Positions 16,352 through 24,920 of a stretch of 39,756 nucleotides of DNA are shown here, piece by piece. The stretch's first letter is position 1; every line of letters begins with the position of its first letter. Under the pieces are notes generated by a model. That model was not told the origin of the DNA and did no database searches. It saw only the letters and a program-made list of their open reading frames with translations. The stretch comes from an uncultured Clostridia bacterium (GTDB lineage Bacteria; Bacillota; Clostridia; Oscillospirales; Acutalibacteraceae): the NCBI GenBank assembly GCA_944380775.1, contig CALWIP010000015.1:1-39756 (forward strand), read 5' to 3'. The position numbers and the translations under genes were made by a program.

Positions 16352-16370
16352 ATTTTGGATTTCTTTCGTC

Positions 16371-17348
16371 TCAGCCGACGCTGCGGATGATTTTTTGATA
16401 GCCAAAAATGCGGTCAATCTCCTGGAGCTGCTCCGGCGCCAAGCGCACGTCCGCCGCCGCGATATTCTGCGCCAGCTGCGACGCGCGCGACGCGCCGCAG
16501 ATTACGCTGGTAAGCACCGGGTCGCGCAGCGCCCACGCCAGCGCCATAACGGGAAGGCTGACGCCCATCCCCTCCGCCAGCGGCAGCAGCTTCTCGATGA
16601 TGTCGAGGTTTTCCTCCGTCAGCAGCATGTTGATCTGCTTGTCGGCTTGGAAGGTTGCGCGCGAGCCAGCCGGGATCTCGTGGCCTTTGCGGTATTTCCC
16701 GGTCAGAAGGCCCTGTGCGAGCGGCGAAAACGCGACGATGCCGATGCCGTGCGCGCGGCAGATCTCCGTGATGTCCTGCTGCTCGATGTAGCGGTCAAAC
16801 ATGTTGTACTGCGGCTGGATGACGCAGAGCGGGTGGAGGTTTTTCTGCTCGATCACGCGCAGCGCCTCCAGGATCTGCGGGGCGGTCCACTCGCTCACGC
16901 CGTAGTACAGCACCTTGCCCTGGGTCACCAGGTCGCTCATGGCCTGCAAGGTCTCCTCCAGCGGCGTATCCGGGTCATACCGGTGGCAGAAATAGAGGTC
17001 CATATAATCGGTCTTCAGGTTTTTCAGCGATTGCTCCGCCTGCTCGAAAATATGCTTGCGCGAAAGCCCGCGGTCGTTCGGCCCAGGCCCGACGGGGAAA
17101 AACACCTTGCTCGAAATCACCAGCGAGCTGCGGCGGTACGGGGCGAGGCATTCGCCCAAAAAGCGCTCCGCCGCGCCGCCGCTGTAGGCGTCCGCGCAGT
17201 CGAAGAAATTGACGCCGTTTTCATACGCGTAGCGCACCACGTCGCGGGCGGTATCCACCTGCTGCTCGGATTTCAGCTGGGTCATCCAGCTCCCCAGCGA
17301 AATTTCACTGACCTTCAGGCCCCATTTTCCTAATTTCCTGTAATGCAT
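16371..17348 (-). CDS. Aldo/keto reductase (Kv-beta/YghZ-like)
   Basis: A 325-aa NAD(P)H-dependent aldo/keto reductase. The catalytic tetrad is visible: D and Y in FFDCADAYSGG (about 49-59), K in VISSKVF (about 84) and H in YFCHRYDP (about 122). The start MHYRKLGKWGLKVSEISLGSW is typical of the potassium-channel-beta/YghZ subgroup, which reduces aldehydes such as methylglyoxal; the real substrate is unknown. AAAGGA precedes the ATG. It begins 24 bp after the URO-D family gene, so the two form an operon ending at the bidirectional terminator. Confidence 0.9.
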   Translation of the reverse strand: MHYRKLGKWGLKVSEISLGSWMTQLKSEQQVDTARDVVRYAYENGVNFFDCADAYSGGAAERFLGECLAPYRRSSLVISSKVFFPVGPGPNDRGLSRKHIFEQAEQSLKNLKTDYMDLYFCHRYDPDTPLEETLQAMSDLVTQGKVLYYGVSEWTAPQILEALRVIEQKNLHPLCVIQPQYNMFDRYIEQQDITEICRAHGIGIVAFSPLAQGLLTGKYRKGHEIPAGSRATFQADKQINMLLTEENLDIIEKLLPLAEGMGVSLPVMALAWALRDPVLTSVICGASRASQLAQNIAAADVRLAPEQLQEIDRIFGYQKIIRSVG

Positions 17349-17372
17349 GGTTTTTCCTTTCCCCCGCGCGTT

Positions 17373-18353
17373 TCAGCGGGCGCCCTTCTCGCCGTTGCCG
17401 TAGCGTTCCGCCTCGTCCACCACCCAGCGCAAATGCTCGAGCGGGATGTCGATCGGGATGGTGCAGTCGGCGCCAATCATGGTGCCAAGCGTACCCGCGT
17501 CGTCCAGCAGGCGGCGGGTCTCCGCGCGGATTTCCGCTTCACTGCCGCGGTAAAGCAGGCCGGTTTTGCGGTTGTCGAACCCGCCGAGGATGCAGTCGGC
17601 CTTTGGCTTCAAGTAGGTACGGCCCTGCGAGAGCGTGATATTTTCAATATACACCGCCCAGTTGTACACGCGGGCGGGATATTTTTTCCACACTTCCAAA
17701 TGATTGCGCACGCCGTCATAACCGCACATGTGGAAAATATTGTAATTCGAAACTTCATTGGCGCTCACAATGGCGGGCAAATCGCTCGGCGTGACAATTT
17801 CCTCATACTCCTCTGCGGTCAGGCGGTTGATCTCCCCGCCCTGCACCGAGAGGTAGACGCCGTCGCAACCCGCGTCGGTGACCAGGCGGCGCACCAGCTC
17901 GGCGTTGTCCTCTGCGATGGCGGCCATCGCGTCCATCAGCGGCCTGCGGTCCTCGCGCAGGTGCTCCATGACGCGCTCGTCCCCCGCGAAAAAGCGGACC
18001 AGCGAAAACGGCGCGAAAATATTATAGAACAGGCAGCAGTCGCCGTCCAGCTCGTCGCGGATGCGCTTGGCGCGCTCCACGCTCCCCTCAATAAAACGGC
18101 TGTGCGGGCCGTTCGGGCGCACATCCGCCCAGTCGGAGGCTTTTTCCATTTTATGCGGGAAAACAAAGCTGATCCCGTCGCTCATGACCTTCATCATATC
18201 AATCCCGGAGCCGCGGTAAAAATCCATGTGCGCTTTGACCGACGCCTCCAGCTCGTTGTATTCGCCGTCCCGGAGATGGTGCCAAAACCCCACCGGAACC
18301 CGGTCGACGGGTTTCCCGTCCATCGCGTTTAACACGCGCGTCCTCTTATCCAC
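17373..18353 (-). CDS. Uroporphyrinogen decarboxylase (URO-D) family protein, MtaA-like
   Basis: A 326-aa TIM-barrel protein of the URO-D superfamily. The start RTRVLNAMDGKPVDRVPVGFWHHL and the strand NYNIFHMCGYDGVRN match the branch that includes MtaA/MtbA-type corrinoid:thiol methyltransferases and uncharacterised gut relatives. It is not expected to be heme-pathway HemE, as no other heme genes are nearby. The start is GTG at 18,353 with AGGGGAAAAG upstream. The only promoter-like sequence upstream is in the repeat at 18,437-18,553. Pairing with an aldo/keto reductase hints at a small catabolic unit, substrate unknown. Confidence 0.8.
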   Translation of the reverse strand: MDKRTRVLNAMDGKPVDRVPVGFWHHLRDGEYNELEASVKAHMDFYRGSGIDMMKVMSDGISFVFPHKMEKASDWADVRPNGPHSRFIEGSVERAKRIRDELDGDCCLFYNIFAPFSLVRFFAGDERVMEHLREDRRPLMDAMAAIAEDNAELVRRLVTDAGCDGVYLSVQGGEINRLTAEEYEEIVTPSDLPAIVSANEVSNYNIFHMCGYDGVRNHLEVWKKYPARVYNWAVYIENITLSQGRTYLKPKADCILGGFDNRKTGLLYRGSEAEIRAETRRLLDDAGTLGTMIGADCTIPIDIPLEHLRWVVDEAERYGNGEKGAR

Positions 18354-18383
18354 TGTCTTTTCCCCTTTCTTTCTTCTGCCCCT

Positions 18384-18448
18384 GCGCGGCCCCCGGCCGC
18401 CCGGGTATGCCGCCCGTCAGGCAGCCTTTCTGCGGGCATTCTATCACG
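18384..18448 (+). repeat. Partial tandem unit of the dispersed intergenic repeat
   Basis: The order GCGGCC-CCGGCCGCCCGG, GGTAT, CCGC, GCCTTTCTGCGGGCATTCTATCA matches the right-hand part of the adjacent full copy (18,471-18,551) with about 20 bp missing inside. The locus thus holds one full and one shortened unit in direct orientation. Together with the full copy it fills most of the 350-bp gap between the URO-D and rubrerythrin genes. Confidence 0.5.
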
Positions 18449-18553
18449 CCTGCGGCGGGCACATCGCGCGCCGCGGCCTCCGGCCGCCCGGCTGGGTATT
18501 ACCGCTGGGGTTTGACGCCCGCACTGCGGCCTTCCTGCGGGTATTATATCATG
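18437..18553 (+). repeat. Dispersed intergenic repeat, copy 1
   Basis: The 105 bp from CCTGCGG (18,449) to ATG (18,553) aligns without gaps to 36,776-36,880, with about 17 mismatches by eye (about 84% identity). Similarity continues for 12 more bases to the left. The core is a GC-rich dyad (GCGGCCTCCGGCCGC), and both ends carry an AT-rich TATTATA-like block. No coding potential. Between it and the rubrerythrin terminator (18,554-18,633) I see nothing but AT-rich sequence. Confidence 0.75.
18543..18551 (-). promoter_or_regulatory. Extended -10 box in repeat copy 1, facing the URO-D gene
   Basis: On the minus strand TGA-TATAAT (18,551-18,543), a TGn extended -10 with no good -35. The other end of the repeat has a weaker TGA-TAGAAT. 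A transcript from here would read leftward into the URO-D/reductase operon. Confidence 0.5.
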
Positions 18554-18633
18554 TCCTACAAAAAATTGGTGAAAAAAAAGAATGATCCATTTGAAATTTT
18601 AGTTGAATTTCTTCGCAGCTTTCCAAAATCATG

Positions 18634-18665
18634 CAAAAAGGCCCGGCCGCCGCAGCAACCGGGCC
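18634..18665 (-). terminator. Terminator of the perR-rubrerythrin operon
   Basis: On the minus strand GGCCCGG (18,665-18,659) pairs with CCGGGCC (18,646-18,640), followed by TTTTTGC. Confidence 0.85.
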
Positions 18666-18703
18666 CGCCTGTTTCACAGGCATGCAGGCAAAGGGGATTT
18701 GGA

Positions 18704-19243
18704 TTAGAAGTAGCGCTTGAGCAGGCCCTTGAAACCGGCGCCGTGGCGGGCTTCGTCCTTGGCCATCTCATGGACGGTGTCGTGGATCGCGTCGTAGCCG
18801 AGCTCCTTCGCACGCTTCGCCAGCGCGAACTTGCCTTCGCAGGCGCCCGCTTCAGCTTCCGCACGCATCTCCAGGTTCTTCTTGGTGCTCTTGGTGAGCA
18901 CTTCGCCCAGCAGCTCCGCAAACTTTGCGGCATGCTCAGCCTCTTCAAACGCATAGCGCTTGTACGCTTCGGCAATCTCCGGGTAGCCCTCGCGCTCCGC
19001 CTGGCGGCTCATCGCCAGATACATGCCAACCTCGCTGCATTCGCCGTTGAAGTTCGCGACGAGCTCGTCATAAACATCCTTTTCCACGCCCTGCGCGACG
19101 CCGACTTCATGCTCGCAGGCAAAAGAAGCGCCCTCTACCATCTCTTTGAACTTTTCCTTCGGGGCCTTGCACTGCGGGCAGAAGTCCGGAGCCTCGGGGC
19201 CTTCGTAAACATAACCACAAACGGTGCAAACAAACTTTTTCAT
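18704..19243 (-). CDS. Reverse rubrerythrin (rubredoxin domain N-terminal)
   Basis: A 179-aa non-heme iron peroxidase that reduces hydrogen peroxide in anaerobes. The rubredoxin-like Fe(Cys)4 site comes first (CTVC at 6-9, CPQC at 22-25) and the ferritin-like diiron domain follows. Its ligands are in [30 protein letters not shown] and [10 protein letters not shown]. This inverted order is that of clostridial reverse rubrerythrins, strongly induced by oxygen. The ATG at 19,243 has GGAGG; the upstream in-frame extension overlaps perR and is not real. It lies 62 bp after perR, in the same operon. Confidence 0.93.
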   Translation of the reverse strand: MKKFVCTVCGYVYEGPEAPDFCPQCKAPKEKFKEMVEGASFACEHEVGVAQGVEKDVYDELVANFNGECSEVGMYLAMSRQAEREGYPEIAEAYKRYAFEEAEHAAKFAELLGEVLTKSTKKNLEMRAEAEAGACEGKFALAKRAKELGYDAIHDTVHEMAKDEARHGAGFKGLLKRYF

Positions 19244-19305
19244 TGCCAAAAACCTCCATACCATTCTTTTTCTTTTTATTTCTGATAAAAGCGTCCCGGC
19301 GGGGT

Positions 19306-19707
19306 TTACGCGCCCGGATGCTTTCTCATACAATGGTTGCACTTGCCGCGGAAAACCAGCTCGTGGTTCTCCACCTCTAGGCCGAAAATCTTCCCGACCT
19401 CTTCGTTGACCTCCCGCGGGAGAAAGTCCCTTTTCAGGTCCAGCATCGCGCCGCAGCCCGAACAGACGAAATGCGCGTGCGGGGCCGTGTCGCCGTCCAG
19501 GCGTTCCTGCCCTTTTACCACGCCCACGCTGCGGATGCGGCCTGCGGACTTAAACTGCGCGATGTTCCGGTACACAGTGCCGAGACTCAGATCTGGAAAC
19601 TCCGCCTTCAGCCGCTGGTAGACCCATTCCGCGGTCGGGTGGGTATCCGTCGCACAAATCGCCTCCAGGATCGCCTCCCGTTTCCGGCTGAAATTTTGTC
19701 GCTTCAT
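19306..19707 (-). CDS. perR: Fur-family repressor, PerR-like
   Basis: A 133-aa Fur-family metalloregulator. The winged helix covers about 1-80 ([16 protein letters not shown] is the recognition region). The metal-sensing residues are H23 (HPTAEW), the D71-D73 area and HAHF (77-80). The structural zinc site is CSGC (82-85) with CNHC near 122-125. Its partner gene (reverse rubrerythrin) and the operator in its own leader support peroxide sensing (PerR) rather than iron uptake control (Fur), though sequence alone does not exclude Fur. AGGTGG precedes the ATG. Confidence 0.8.
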   Translation of the reverse strand: MKRQNFSRKREAILEAICATDTHPTAEWVYQRLKAEFPDLSLGTVYRNIAQFKSAGRIRSVGVVKGQERLDGDTAPHAHFVCSGCGAMLDLKRDFLPREVNEEVGKIFGLEVENHELVFRGKCNHCMRKHPGA

Positions 19708-19727
19708 GGGTATCCACCTATCTCATT

Positions 19728-19748
19728 CAATAATAAGAATTATTATTG
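19728..19748. promoter_or_regulatory. PerR/Fur-type operator
   Basis: A 21-bp palindrome, CAATAATAAgaaTTATTATTG, with 9-bp perfect arms resembles the Per box (TTATAATNATTATAA). It covers roughly +7 to +27 of the perR-rubrerythrin transcript, a position that would block elongation or initiation. Confidence 0.75.
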
Positions 19749-19761
19749 ATTTGATGGCTTT

Positions 19762-19790
19762 ATTATAGCACGCGGTTTTGAATTTGTAAA
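19762..19790 (-). promoter_or_regulatory. Promoter of the perR-rubrerythrin operon
   Basis: On the minus strand TTTACA (19,790-19,785), 17-bp spacer, consensus TATAAT (19,767-19,762), immediately upstream of the operator. Confidence 0.8.
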
Positions 19791-19841
19791 GGGGATTTTC
19801 AAAAAATTTCGCAAAAATCTATGACAAAAACCGCCGCACAG

Positions 19842-19871
19842 CAAAACGGGCGCCCCGCGTGGGGCGCCCGT
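19842..19871 (-). terminator. Terminator of the phosphodiester glycosidase gene
   Basis: On the minus strand an 11-bp stem (ACGGGCGCCCC/GGGGCGCCCGT) with loop ACGC, then TTTTGC. It insulates the perR promoter just beyond. Confidence 0.8.
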
Positions 19872-19883
19872 GCCAAGCGCGTG

Positions 19884-20798
19884 TTACGCCGCCTGCGTCA
19901 GGCTGCGGATGTCCTCCGCCACCGTGCGCAGCGCCGCGTCAGATTCCGTCTGCGAGACGAAAAGCCAACTGTTTGCCACCCGCCGTTCCCGGCCGTCCGA
20001 CGGGCTGTTGCGCAGCGTGAAATTGCTCTCCCCCGGCAAGCGGGAGAGCAGCGTCGTGGAGCCGCCGCCGTCCAGGTTCCCGGCCCAGTGCGCGCCAAGC
20101 GCCTGCATGAGGGCGGCGGTCTGGTCCAGCGTCAGGCCGCGGGAGTAAGAACCCTGCCGCCCGTCCACCAAAAGGAAAAACACCGTGCCGTCGTCCTTGA
20201 CACCGACCGCCGTGCGCGGCGCATAGTTAACGGAATGGTCCGCATTGACCACCGAGCCGTTATTGACCAGCACGGAGTGGACGCCCATCGCCTGCTGCAT
20301 CTGTTCCCGGTTTTCCTCGTACGCCGCCTGGTCGCCGTAGACCGGCGTGCCGTCTTTCAAAAGGCCGAAGAAGCGCCAAGTCCTGCCCGCGACATTGTAC
20401 CCGTGGATCTCGCGGCCGTCTTTGACAACAACGCCCCACGGCTCGCCGGTCTGCGTGTTGTACATGTCGCTGTTGACCGCGGCAACAGCGTGCTTGCCGT
20501 TCACAACGGCAGCCTCCGCCATGTCGCGCACCGTGCTTAGGCGGTAAAAATCGCCGTCGCCCGGCGTGCCCGCCGCCAGGGTCACCTGGCCGTCCTGCGG
20601 GCGGAATTCCAGCAGGTAGCACTGGTTGCGCGCGCCGCCGTCTGTGTAGACGAAGCTGGTTTGCGTCAGGCCTGGCGTCACCTCAACCGAAACGCGCTCG
20701 GTGATGGACGACGCAGCTGAAACGGGAACCGGCTGCGCGGCCAGGCCGCACAACGCCAGCACCCCCGCCATCGCCAGGCTGATGATCTTCTTTTTCAT
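19884..20798 (-). CDS. Secreted phosphodiester glycosidase family protein (NAGPA domain, DUF2233)
   Basis: A 304-aa exported protein. A signal peptide is clear: KKK followed by a hydrophobic core and a VSAASS cleavage region at about 27-31. The remainder is a NAGPA/DUF2233 domain: AAVNSDMYNTQTGEPWGVVVKDG, RTAVGVKDDGTVFFLLVDGR and the glycine-rich NLDGGGSTTLL near 255-265. The family removes GlcNAc or related sugars from phosphodiester linkages (human uncovering enzyme); bacterial members may act on cell-wall polymers such as teichoic acids. The ATG at 20,798 has AGGGGGA. It follows YfhO by 116 bp, and only a weak promoter candidate is seen in that gap. Confidence 0.85.
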   Translation of the reverse strand: MKKKIISLAMAGVLALCGLAAQPVPVSAASSITERVSVEVTPGLTQTSFVYTDGGARNQCYLLEFRPQDGQVTLAAGTPGDGDFYRLSTVRDMAEAAVVNGKHAVAAVNSDMYNTQTGEPWGVVVKDGREIHGYNVAGRTWRFFGLLKDGTPVYGDQAAYEENREQMQQAMGVHSVLVNNGSVVNADHSVNYAPRTAVGVKDDGTVFFLLVDGRQGSYSRGLTLDQTAALMQALGAHWAGNLDGGGSTTLLSRLPGESNFTLRNSPSDGRERRVANSWLFVSQTESDAALRTVAEDIRSLTQAA

Positions 20799-20914
20799 GT
20801 GATTCCCCCTGTCTCTTTCTTCGATGCGGCCACCTTTATCATGCGCGTTTTCCATGTCATCTGCAAGGATTCCCAGGAAAATTCACAATTTTTTTATAAT
20901 TCCGCCCCCTAAAA

Positions 20915-23590
20915 TCACCAAATAACCGCCACTGCCAGCGGGAAAAGATAGAACGCCGCTAAAACCGCCGCAAAGAGCAGCAGGAAGGCCGTCCCGGCGG
21001 CGCGCGCCAGGCCACGGCAGAATTTCCAGGCCTGCCAGCGGCCGCGCAGCACGGCGAAAACCCAAGCCGCCAGCAGCGCCCCCAGCGCGCTCAGGGCCGC
21101 CCCGGCGGCCAGACCGCGCGGCCGGAGCGTGAGCACGACGGTGTTTTCGCCTTCTTCCAGCGGGATGGCGGTGAAATCATCGAGAACACGAGAGGCGTCT
21201 ACCTCTTCCCCGTTGACTGTCACACGAAGGCCGGGGTCGTAGGAGAGCGGCAGCAGCAGCACCTCCCCGGCGGAGGCCTCCACCTCGCCGGAGAGCGTGC
21301 TCCCCTCCTGGCGGAACGACGGCAGCGCGCCCGCGCGGGAAGAGAGCGCCGAAGAGAGCAGCTCCAGGTCCAGGCCAAACACGCCGAACGAGCGCGCGGA
21401 AACATCCCGCCCGACGGAGACGGAGACGAGCACCGTCTCGTCTCTGAAGGTCCCGAGGTAGAGCAGCCCGTTTTTCTGCTGGGAAGGGTATGAGGATTCC
21501 AACAATTCGCCGTTGACCGCAACGGCGCAGGAACCGTAGACCGCCTCTGTCAGGCTGTTGGAGATGCGGTCAAAGCAGTCGAAGTAGAGCGACTGCGTCC
21601 CCTGCACGGCGATTTCATAGACCAACCGGCCGTCCTGCCCGGGCGTACGCCGCGTGACGGTCACCCGCCCGCCGCCCGGTTCATACAAGAGCCCTTCCGT
21701 GCGGCTGGGTTCATATTCCCGGACCAATTCCCCTTCGCCGAAGAGGCGTTCCCACAGGAATTGCTGCGTCTGCGCGCGGGAGAGCAGCGGGATCTCCTCC
21801 CACTCGAGCAAGGACGCAGGCGCCGTCATGCCAAACCCGAACGGCAGCGGGTTCTCCACCAGCGCGAAATACCCATTGTCGTACACCGCGCGCTCCTCCG
21901 CGCCGTAGGCGTTGGAATGCACAATGCTGTAGCGGTTGGCAAATAGCGCGTCTGTCCACTCCGTACCGCCCGCCGAGTTGACTTCCATCCAATAGGAGGA
22001 ATACCCGGCCTTTTTTACCAGCGCGAGATAATCCTGCGCGGTCAGCGACGTGTAATGGCCCATCGACCCGTAGCCCAGGCTTCCGACCAAATTGACGTCA
22101 AAATATTTTTCCCGCATCTTCACGCGGTAGACCCCGGGTTCGTCGAGACGGCCTTCCAGGTCCAGCACCAGGCGGTACGCGGCGTCCGAATTGGCGGCTG
22201 CGCCGATGTAGACGCAGCCGGAAAAGACGCTTCCCAGCGCCGCCAGCAGGCAAAACCCGGCCGAAAACGCGCGGCGCGTCAAGCGGCCGCTCCGGTAAGC
22301 GAAGAAAAGCGCCAATCCGCCCGCCAACACCGGCGCCACAAACAGCAGCGTGTAGCGCGTGGAGCCGCTGCTCCCCCAGAGCGTTTTGACGTAATTTGTC
22401 AACTCTTCCCCGTGGCGCGTCAAGCACCAGTAGCCCACCCCGGCGGCAGCCAGGCAGAGTAAACCGACCAGAACCGCATGGGGCGGGCTGCTCCGGCGGC
22501 AGCGCAGGCCGTTCGCGTTTTCGTTTTCCCCGGCGGCGGCCTCTGCCAGCAGGCAAAGGCCAAGGAACAGGTTGCTGTATCCATAGCGCGACGGGAACGC
22601 CTGGTAACTGCCCAAGTGCCACATTTTATTGATGGGGTCCAGGATCAGTGGCAAAATCATCAATATAAATAAGATTCCCGTGCAGAGGACCCGGCGGTCC
22701 CGCCATTTCCCCTGCGCTGCAAGCGCCGGGAACGCCGCGAACAGCAGCGGCGTGCAGAGCAGGATGGGCAGGGTGGTGTCGAGATGGGTCAAGAGATCCC
22801 CGGAAGAAAGGCTTTCCAATAAATTAACGCCGCGCGCCGACTCTAGATATTGAAAAAAAGACGGCAGCCACACCACGGCGCTGAGCAGCAGCGCGGCGAA
22901 GGTCGCGCCGCCGAGGCGCAGCACTGCTTTGCCGCGGTCCCACTGGGGCGGCGCCAGCAGGAACGCCACGCCAAACCAAAGCACCAAAAAGAACAGCATT
23001 TGGCAGCCCAGGTAGTAGTGGACCGCCAGCACCGCCGTGAGCGACGCACAGTAAAGGCCCGGTTTCCCCTGCTCCAGCAAGCGGGCCGACCCCAGCATGA
23101 GCAGCGGGAACAGCGCCATCACGTCGAGCCACACCACATTCTGGTAATACAGCAGCGCGTAACCGCCGAACGCATACAGCAGCGAAAGCGCCGCAGCCTG
23201 CGGCTCCGCCAGGCGGCGGCCAAAGGTCTGCTCTAAAAACACCGCAAAGGTAAACGCGCAAAGGGTCATCTTGAGCAGGACCAGCACGTTCGCAAGGAGG
23301 AAAATGTCCTCCGAAGGCGTAAAAGCCACCAAAAAAGAGAACGGGCTTGCAAGGAAGAAGAAAAAGACACCCCAGAAATTCATGCCCGCCGCATTGGCGA
23401 GGTTCAAAAACAAGCCGTCTTCCCCGTTTAAGATGTGCTTGAGGTCCAGTAAAAGGGGAAGCACCTGCTGCTTCATGTCGCACCACGCCAGCGTCAGGCC
23501 GCCAAATGGGAAAAGCTGGAACGCGGCGAACAGCAGACAGAGCGTGCACAGCGCCGCCAGCGGCGACGCAACGAGGACCGATTTTCTCAA
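20915..23590 (-). CDS. YfhO family membrane protein (GT-C glycosyltransferase-like)
   Basis: An 891-aa polytopic protein. About 12 hydrophobic helices fill the first 470 residues, with LTLAWCDMKQQVLPLLLDL after the first helix; GT-C enzymes carry acidic catalytic residues at this place. An extracytoplasmic beta-rich region follows, and a final helix with a basic tail at about 840-890. In Bacillus, YfhO and its paralogue glycosylate lipoteichoic or wall teichoic acid via lipid-linked sugars. The start is taken as TTG at 23,590 because GGAGGGGG precedes it; another TTG at 23,638 would give 16 more residues. With the adjacent NAGPA-type enzyme it suggests cell-envelope polymer decoration. Confidence 0.85.
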   Translation of the reverse strand: MRKSVLVASPLAALCTLCLLFAAFQLFPFGGLTLAWCDMKQQVLPLLLDLKHILNGEDGLFLNLANAAGMNFWGVFFFFLASPFSFLVAFTPSEDIFLLANVLVLLKMTLCAFTFAVFLEQTFGRRLAEPQAAALSLLYAFGGYALLYYQNVVWLDVMALFPLLMLGSARLLEQGKPGLYCASLTAVLAVHYYLGCQMLFFLVLWFGVAFLLAPPQWDRGKAVLRLGGATFAALLLSAVVWLPSFFQYLESARGVNLLESLSSGDLLTHLDTTLPILLCTPLLFAAFPALAAQGKWRDRRVLCTGILFILMILPLILDPINKMWHLGSYQAFPSRYGYSNLFLGLCLLAEAAAGENENANGLRCRRSSPPHAVLVGLLCLAAAGVGYWCLTRHGEELTNYVKTLWGSSGSTRYTLLFVAPVLAGGLALFFAYRSGRLTRRAFSAGFCLLAALGSVFSGCVYIGAAANSDAAYRLVLDLEGRLDEPGVYRVKMREKYFDVNLVGSLGYGSMGHYTSLTAQDYLALVKKAGYSSYWMEVNSAGGTEWTDALFANRYSIVHSNAYGAEERAVYDNGYFALVENPLPFGFGMTAPASLLEWEEIPLLSRAQTQQFLWERLFGEGELVREYEPSRTEGLLYEPGGGRVTVTRRTPGQDGRLVYEIAVQGTQSLYFDCFDRISNSLTEAVYGSCAVAVNGELLESSYPSQQKNGLLYLGTFRDETVLVSVSVGRDVSARSFGVFGLDLELLSSALSSRAGALPSFRQEGSTLSGEVEASAGEVLLLPLSYDPGLRVTVNGEEVDASRVLDDFTAIPLEEGENTVVLTLRPRGLAAGAALSALGALLAAWVFAVLRGRWQAWKFCRGLARAAGTAFLLLFAAVLAAFYLFPLAVAVIW

Positions 23591-23614
23591 CAGGCCCCCT
23601 CCTTCCCAACGTGT

Positions 23615-23654
23615 AAAAAAGCGGGAGCCGGGCGGCAAACGCCATCCCGGCCCC
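23615..23654 (-). terminator. Terminator of tyrS
   Basis: On the minus strand GGGGCCGGG (23,654-23,646) pairs with CCCGGC-T-CCC (23,632-23,623, one bulge), followed by GCTTTTTT. It lies 9 bp beyond the tyrS stop and just before the yfhO ribosome site. Confidence 0.8.
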
Positions 23655-23662
23655 TGGCAGGT

Positions 23663-24889
23663 TTACTGCCGCACCGCTTTGTGGTAAACTTTTTTTCCTT
23701 TTTTTACAATGACATATCCTTTTTCAAACTGGGATTCCGGGATCTTCGCAAACGGATCCGCAACCTTTTCGTCGTCCACCGAGATGCCGCCCTGCACAAC
23801 CAGGCGGCGCGCCTCGCCCTTTGACGGGGCCAGCCCGGTCTTGACGAGCAAGTCCAAAACGCCGATTGCGCCGTCTACAAAGTCTGCGGCGGCGAGCGCA
23901 GTGGACGGCATGTTTTCGGTGTTCGTCCCGGCGCCGAACAGGGCGCGCGCGCCTTCCTGCGCTTTTTCCGCCTCCGCTTCGCCGTGGATCAGTTTCGTCA
24001 CTTCAAACGCCAGGATCTCTTTGGCGCGGTTCAGGCCGCTGCCCTCCAGGCGGGAAAGCTCCTCAATCTCGCTGAGCGGCAGGAACGTGAGGATCTTCAG
24101 GCAGCGGATGACGTCGGCGTCGTCCACGTTGCGCCAGTACTGGTAAAATTCAAACGGCGAGGTCTTTTCCGGGTCCAGCCACACGGCGCCCTTCTCCGTC
24201 TTGCCCATTTTTTTGCCTTCGCTGGTTGTGAGCAGCGTGAAGGTCATGCCGTAGACCTCTTTGCCCTCTTTGCGGCGGAGCAGCTCCACGCCGCCGATGA
24301 TGTTGCTCCACTGGTCGTCGCCGCCGAGCTCCATCACGCAGCCGTAGCGGTGGTTCAACTCGAGGAAATCATAGCTCTGCATCAGCATATAATTGAGCTC
24401 AAAGAACGAAAGGCCGCGCTCCAGGCGTTGCTTGTAGCATTCCGCCGCCAGCATGCGGTTGACGGAGAAATGGACGCCCACTTCGCGCAGGAATTGGATA
24501 TAGTTCAGGTCCAAAAGCCAATCGCCGTTATTCGCCATGATGGCCTTGCCGCCGGAAAAATCAATCAGCCGGGACATCTGCTTCTGGAAGCAGGCGATGT
24601 TGTGGTCGATCTCCTCGCGCGTGAGCATCCGGCGCATGTCGCTTTTGCCAGACGGGTCGCCGATCATGCCGGTGCCGCCGCCGAACAGCGCGATGGGGAC
24701 ATGCCCAGCGCGCTGCATGTGCGCCATGACCATAATCTGCACAAAATGCCCCACATGCAGGCTGTCCGCCGTCGGGTCGAAGCCAATGTAAAAGGCGATC
24801 TTCCCGTTGTTGAGCAGGTCTTTGATCTTTTCCTCGTTTGTCATCTGCGCGATCAAACCGCGCGCCTGCAGTTCGTCAAATACTCCCAT
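23663..24889 (-). CDS. tyrS: Tyrosyl-tRNA synthetase
   Basis: A 408-aa class I aminoacyl-tRNA synthetase charging tRNA-Tyr. The HIGH motif is HVGH at 45-48 within [13 protein letters not shown], and the KMSKS-type loop is KKMGKT at about 230. The C-terminal S4 RNA-binding domain covers about 345-408 ([19 protein letters not shown]). The ATG at 24,889 has GGAGG 5 nt upstream; another ATG four codons earlier has a poorer fit. It is controlled by the T-box leader upstream, whose specifier is a Tyr codon, and ends at its own terminator. Confidence 0.96.
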   Translation of the reverse strand: MGVFDELQARGLIAQMTNEEKIKDLLNNGKIAFYIGFDPTADSLHVGHFVQIMVMAHMQRAGHVPIALFGGGTGMIGDPSGKSDMRRMLTREEIDHNIACFQKQMSRLIDFSGGKAIMANNGDWLLDLNYIQFLREVGVHFSVNRMLAAECYKQRLERGLSFFELNYMLMQSYDFLELNHRYGCVMELGGDDQWSNIIGGVELLRRKEGKEVYGMTFTLLTTSEGKKMGKTEKGAVWLDPEKTSPFEFYQYWRNVDDADVIRCLKILTFLPLSEIEELSRLEGSGLNRAKEILAFEVTKLIHGEAEAEKAQEGARALFGAGTNTENMPSTALAAADFVDGAIGVLDLLVKTGLAPSKGEARRLVVQGGISVDDEKVADPFAKIPESQFEKGYVIVKKGKKVYHKAVRQ

Positions 24890-24920
24890 TGCAACCTCCA
24901 TGAAATCTCCAGGGGGCAAT

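Noticed and set aside
16301-16355. Long perfect inverted repeat, possibly a mobile-element end
   Set aside because: Flanking A- and T-runs and the position between convergent genes make it a bidirectional terminator.
18437-18553. Repeat block considered as CRISPR or as an insertion sequence
   Set aside because: No regular short repeats with spacers, no transposase and no terminal inverted repeats; only two dispersed non-coding copies.
20799-20914. TTGCAG-17-CATGAT as a promoter for the phosphodiester glycosidase gene
   Set aside because: Both hexamers are poor, and read-through from yfhO is just as likely; not strong enough to list as a feature.
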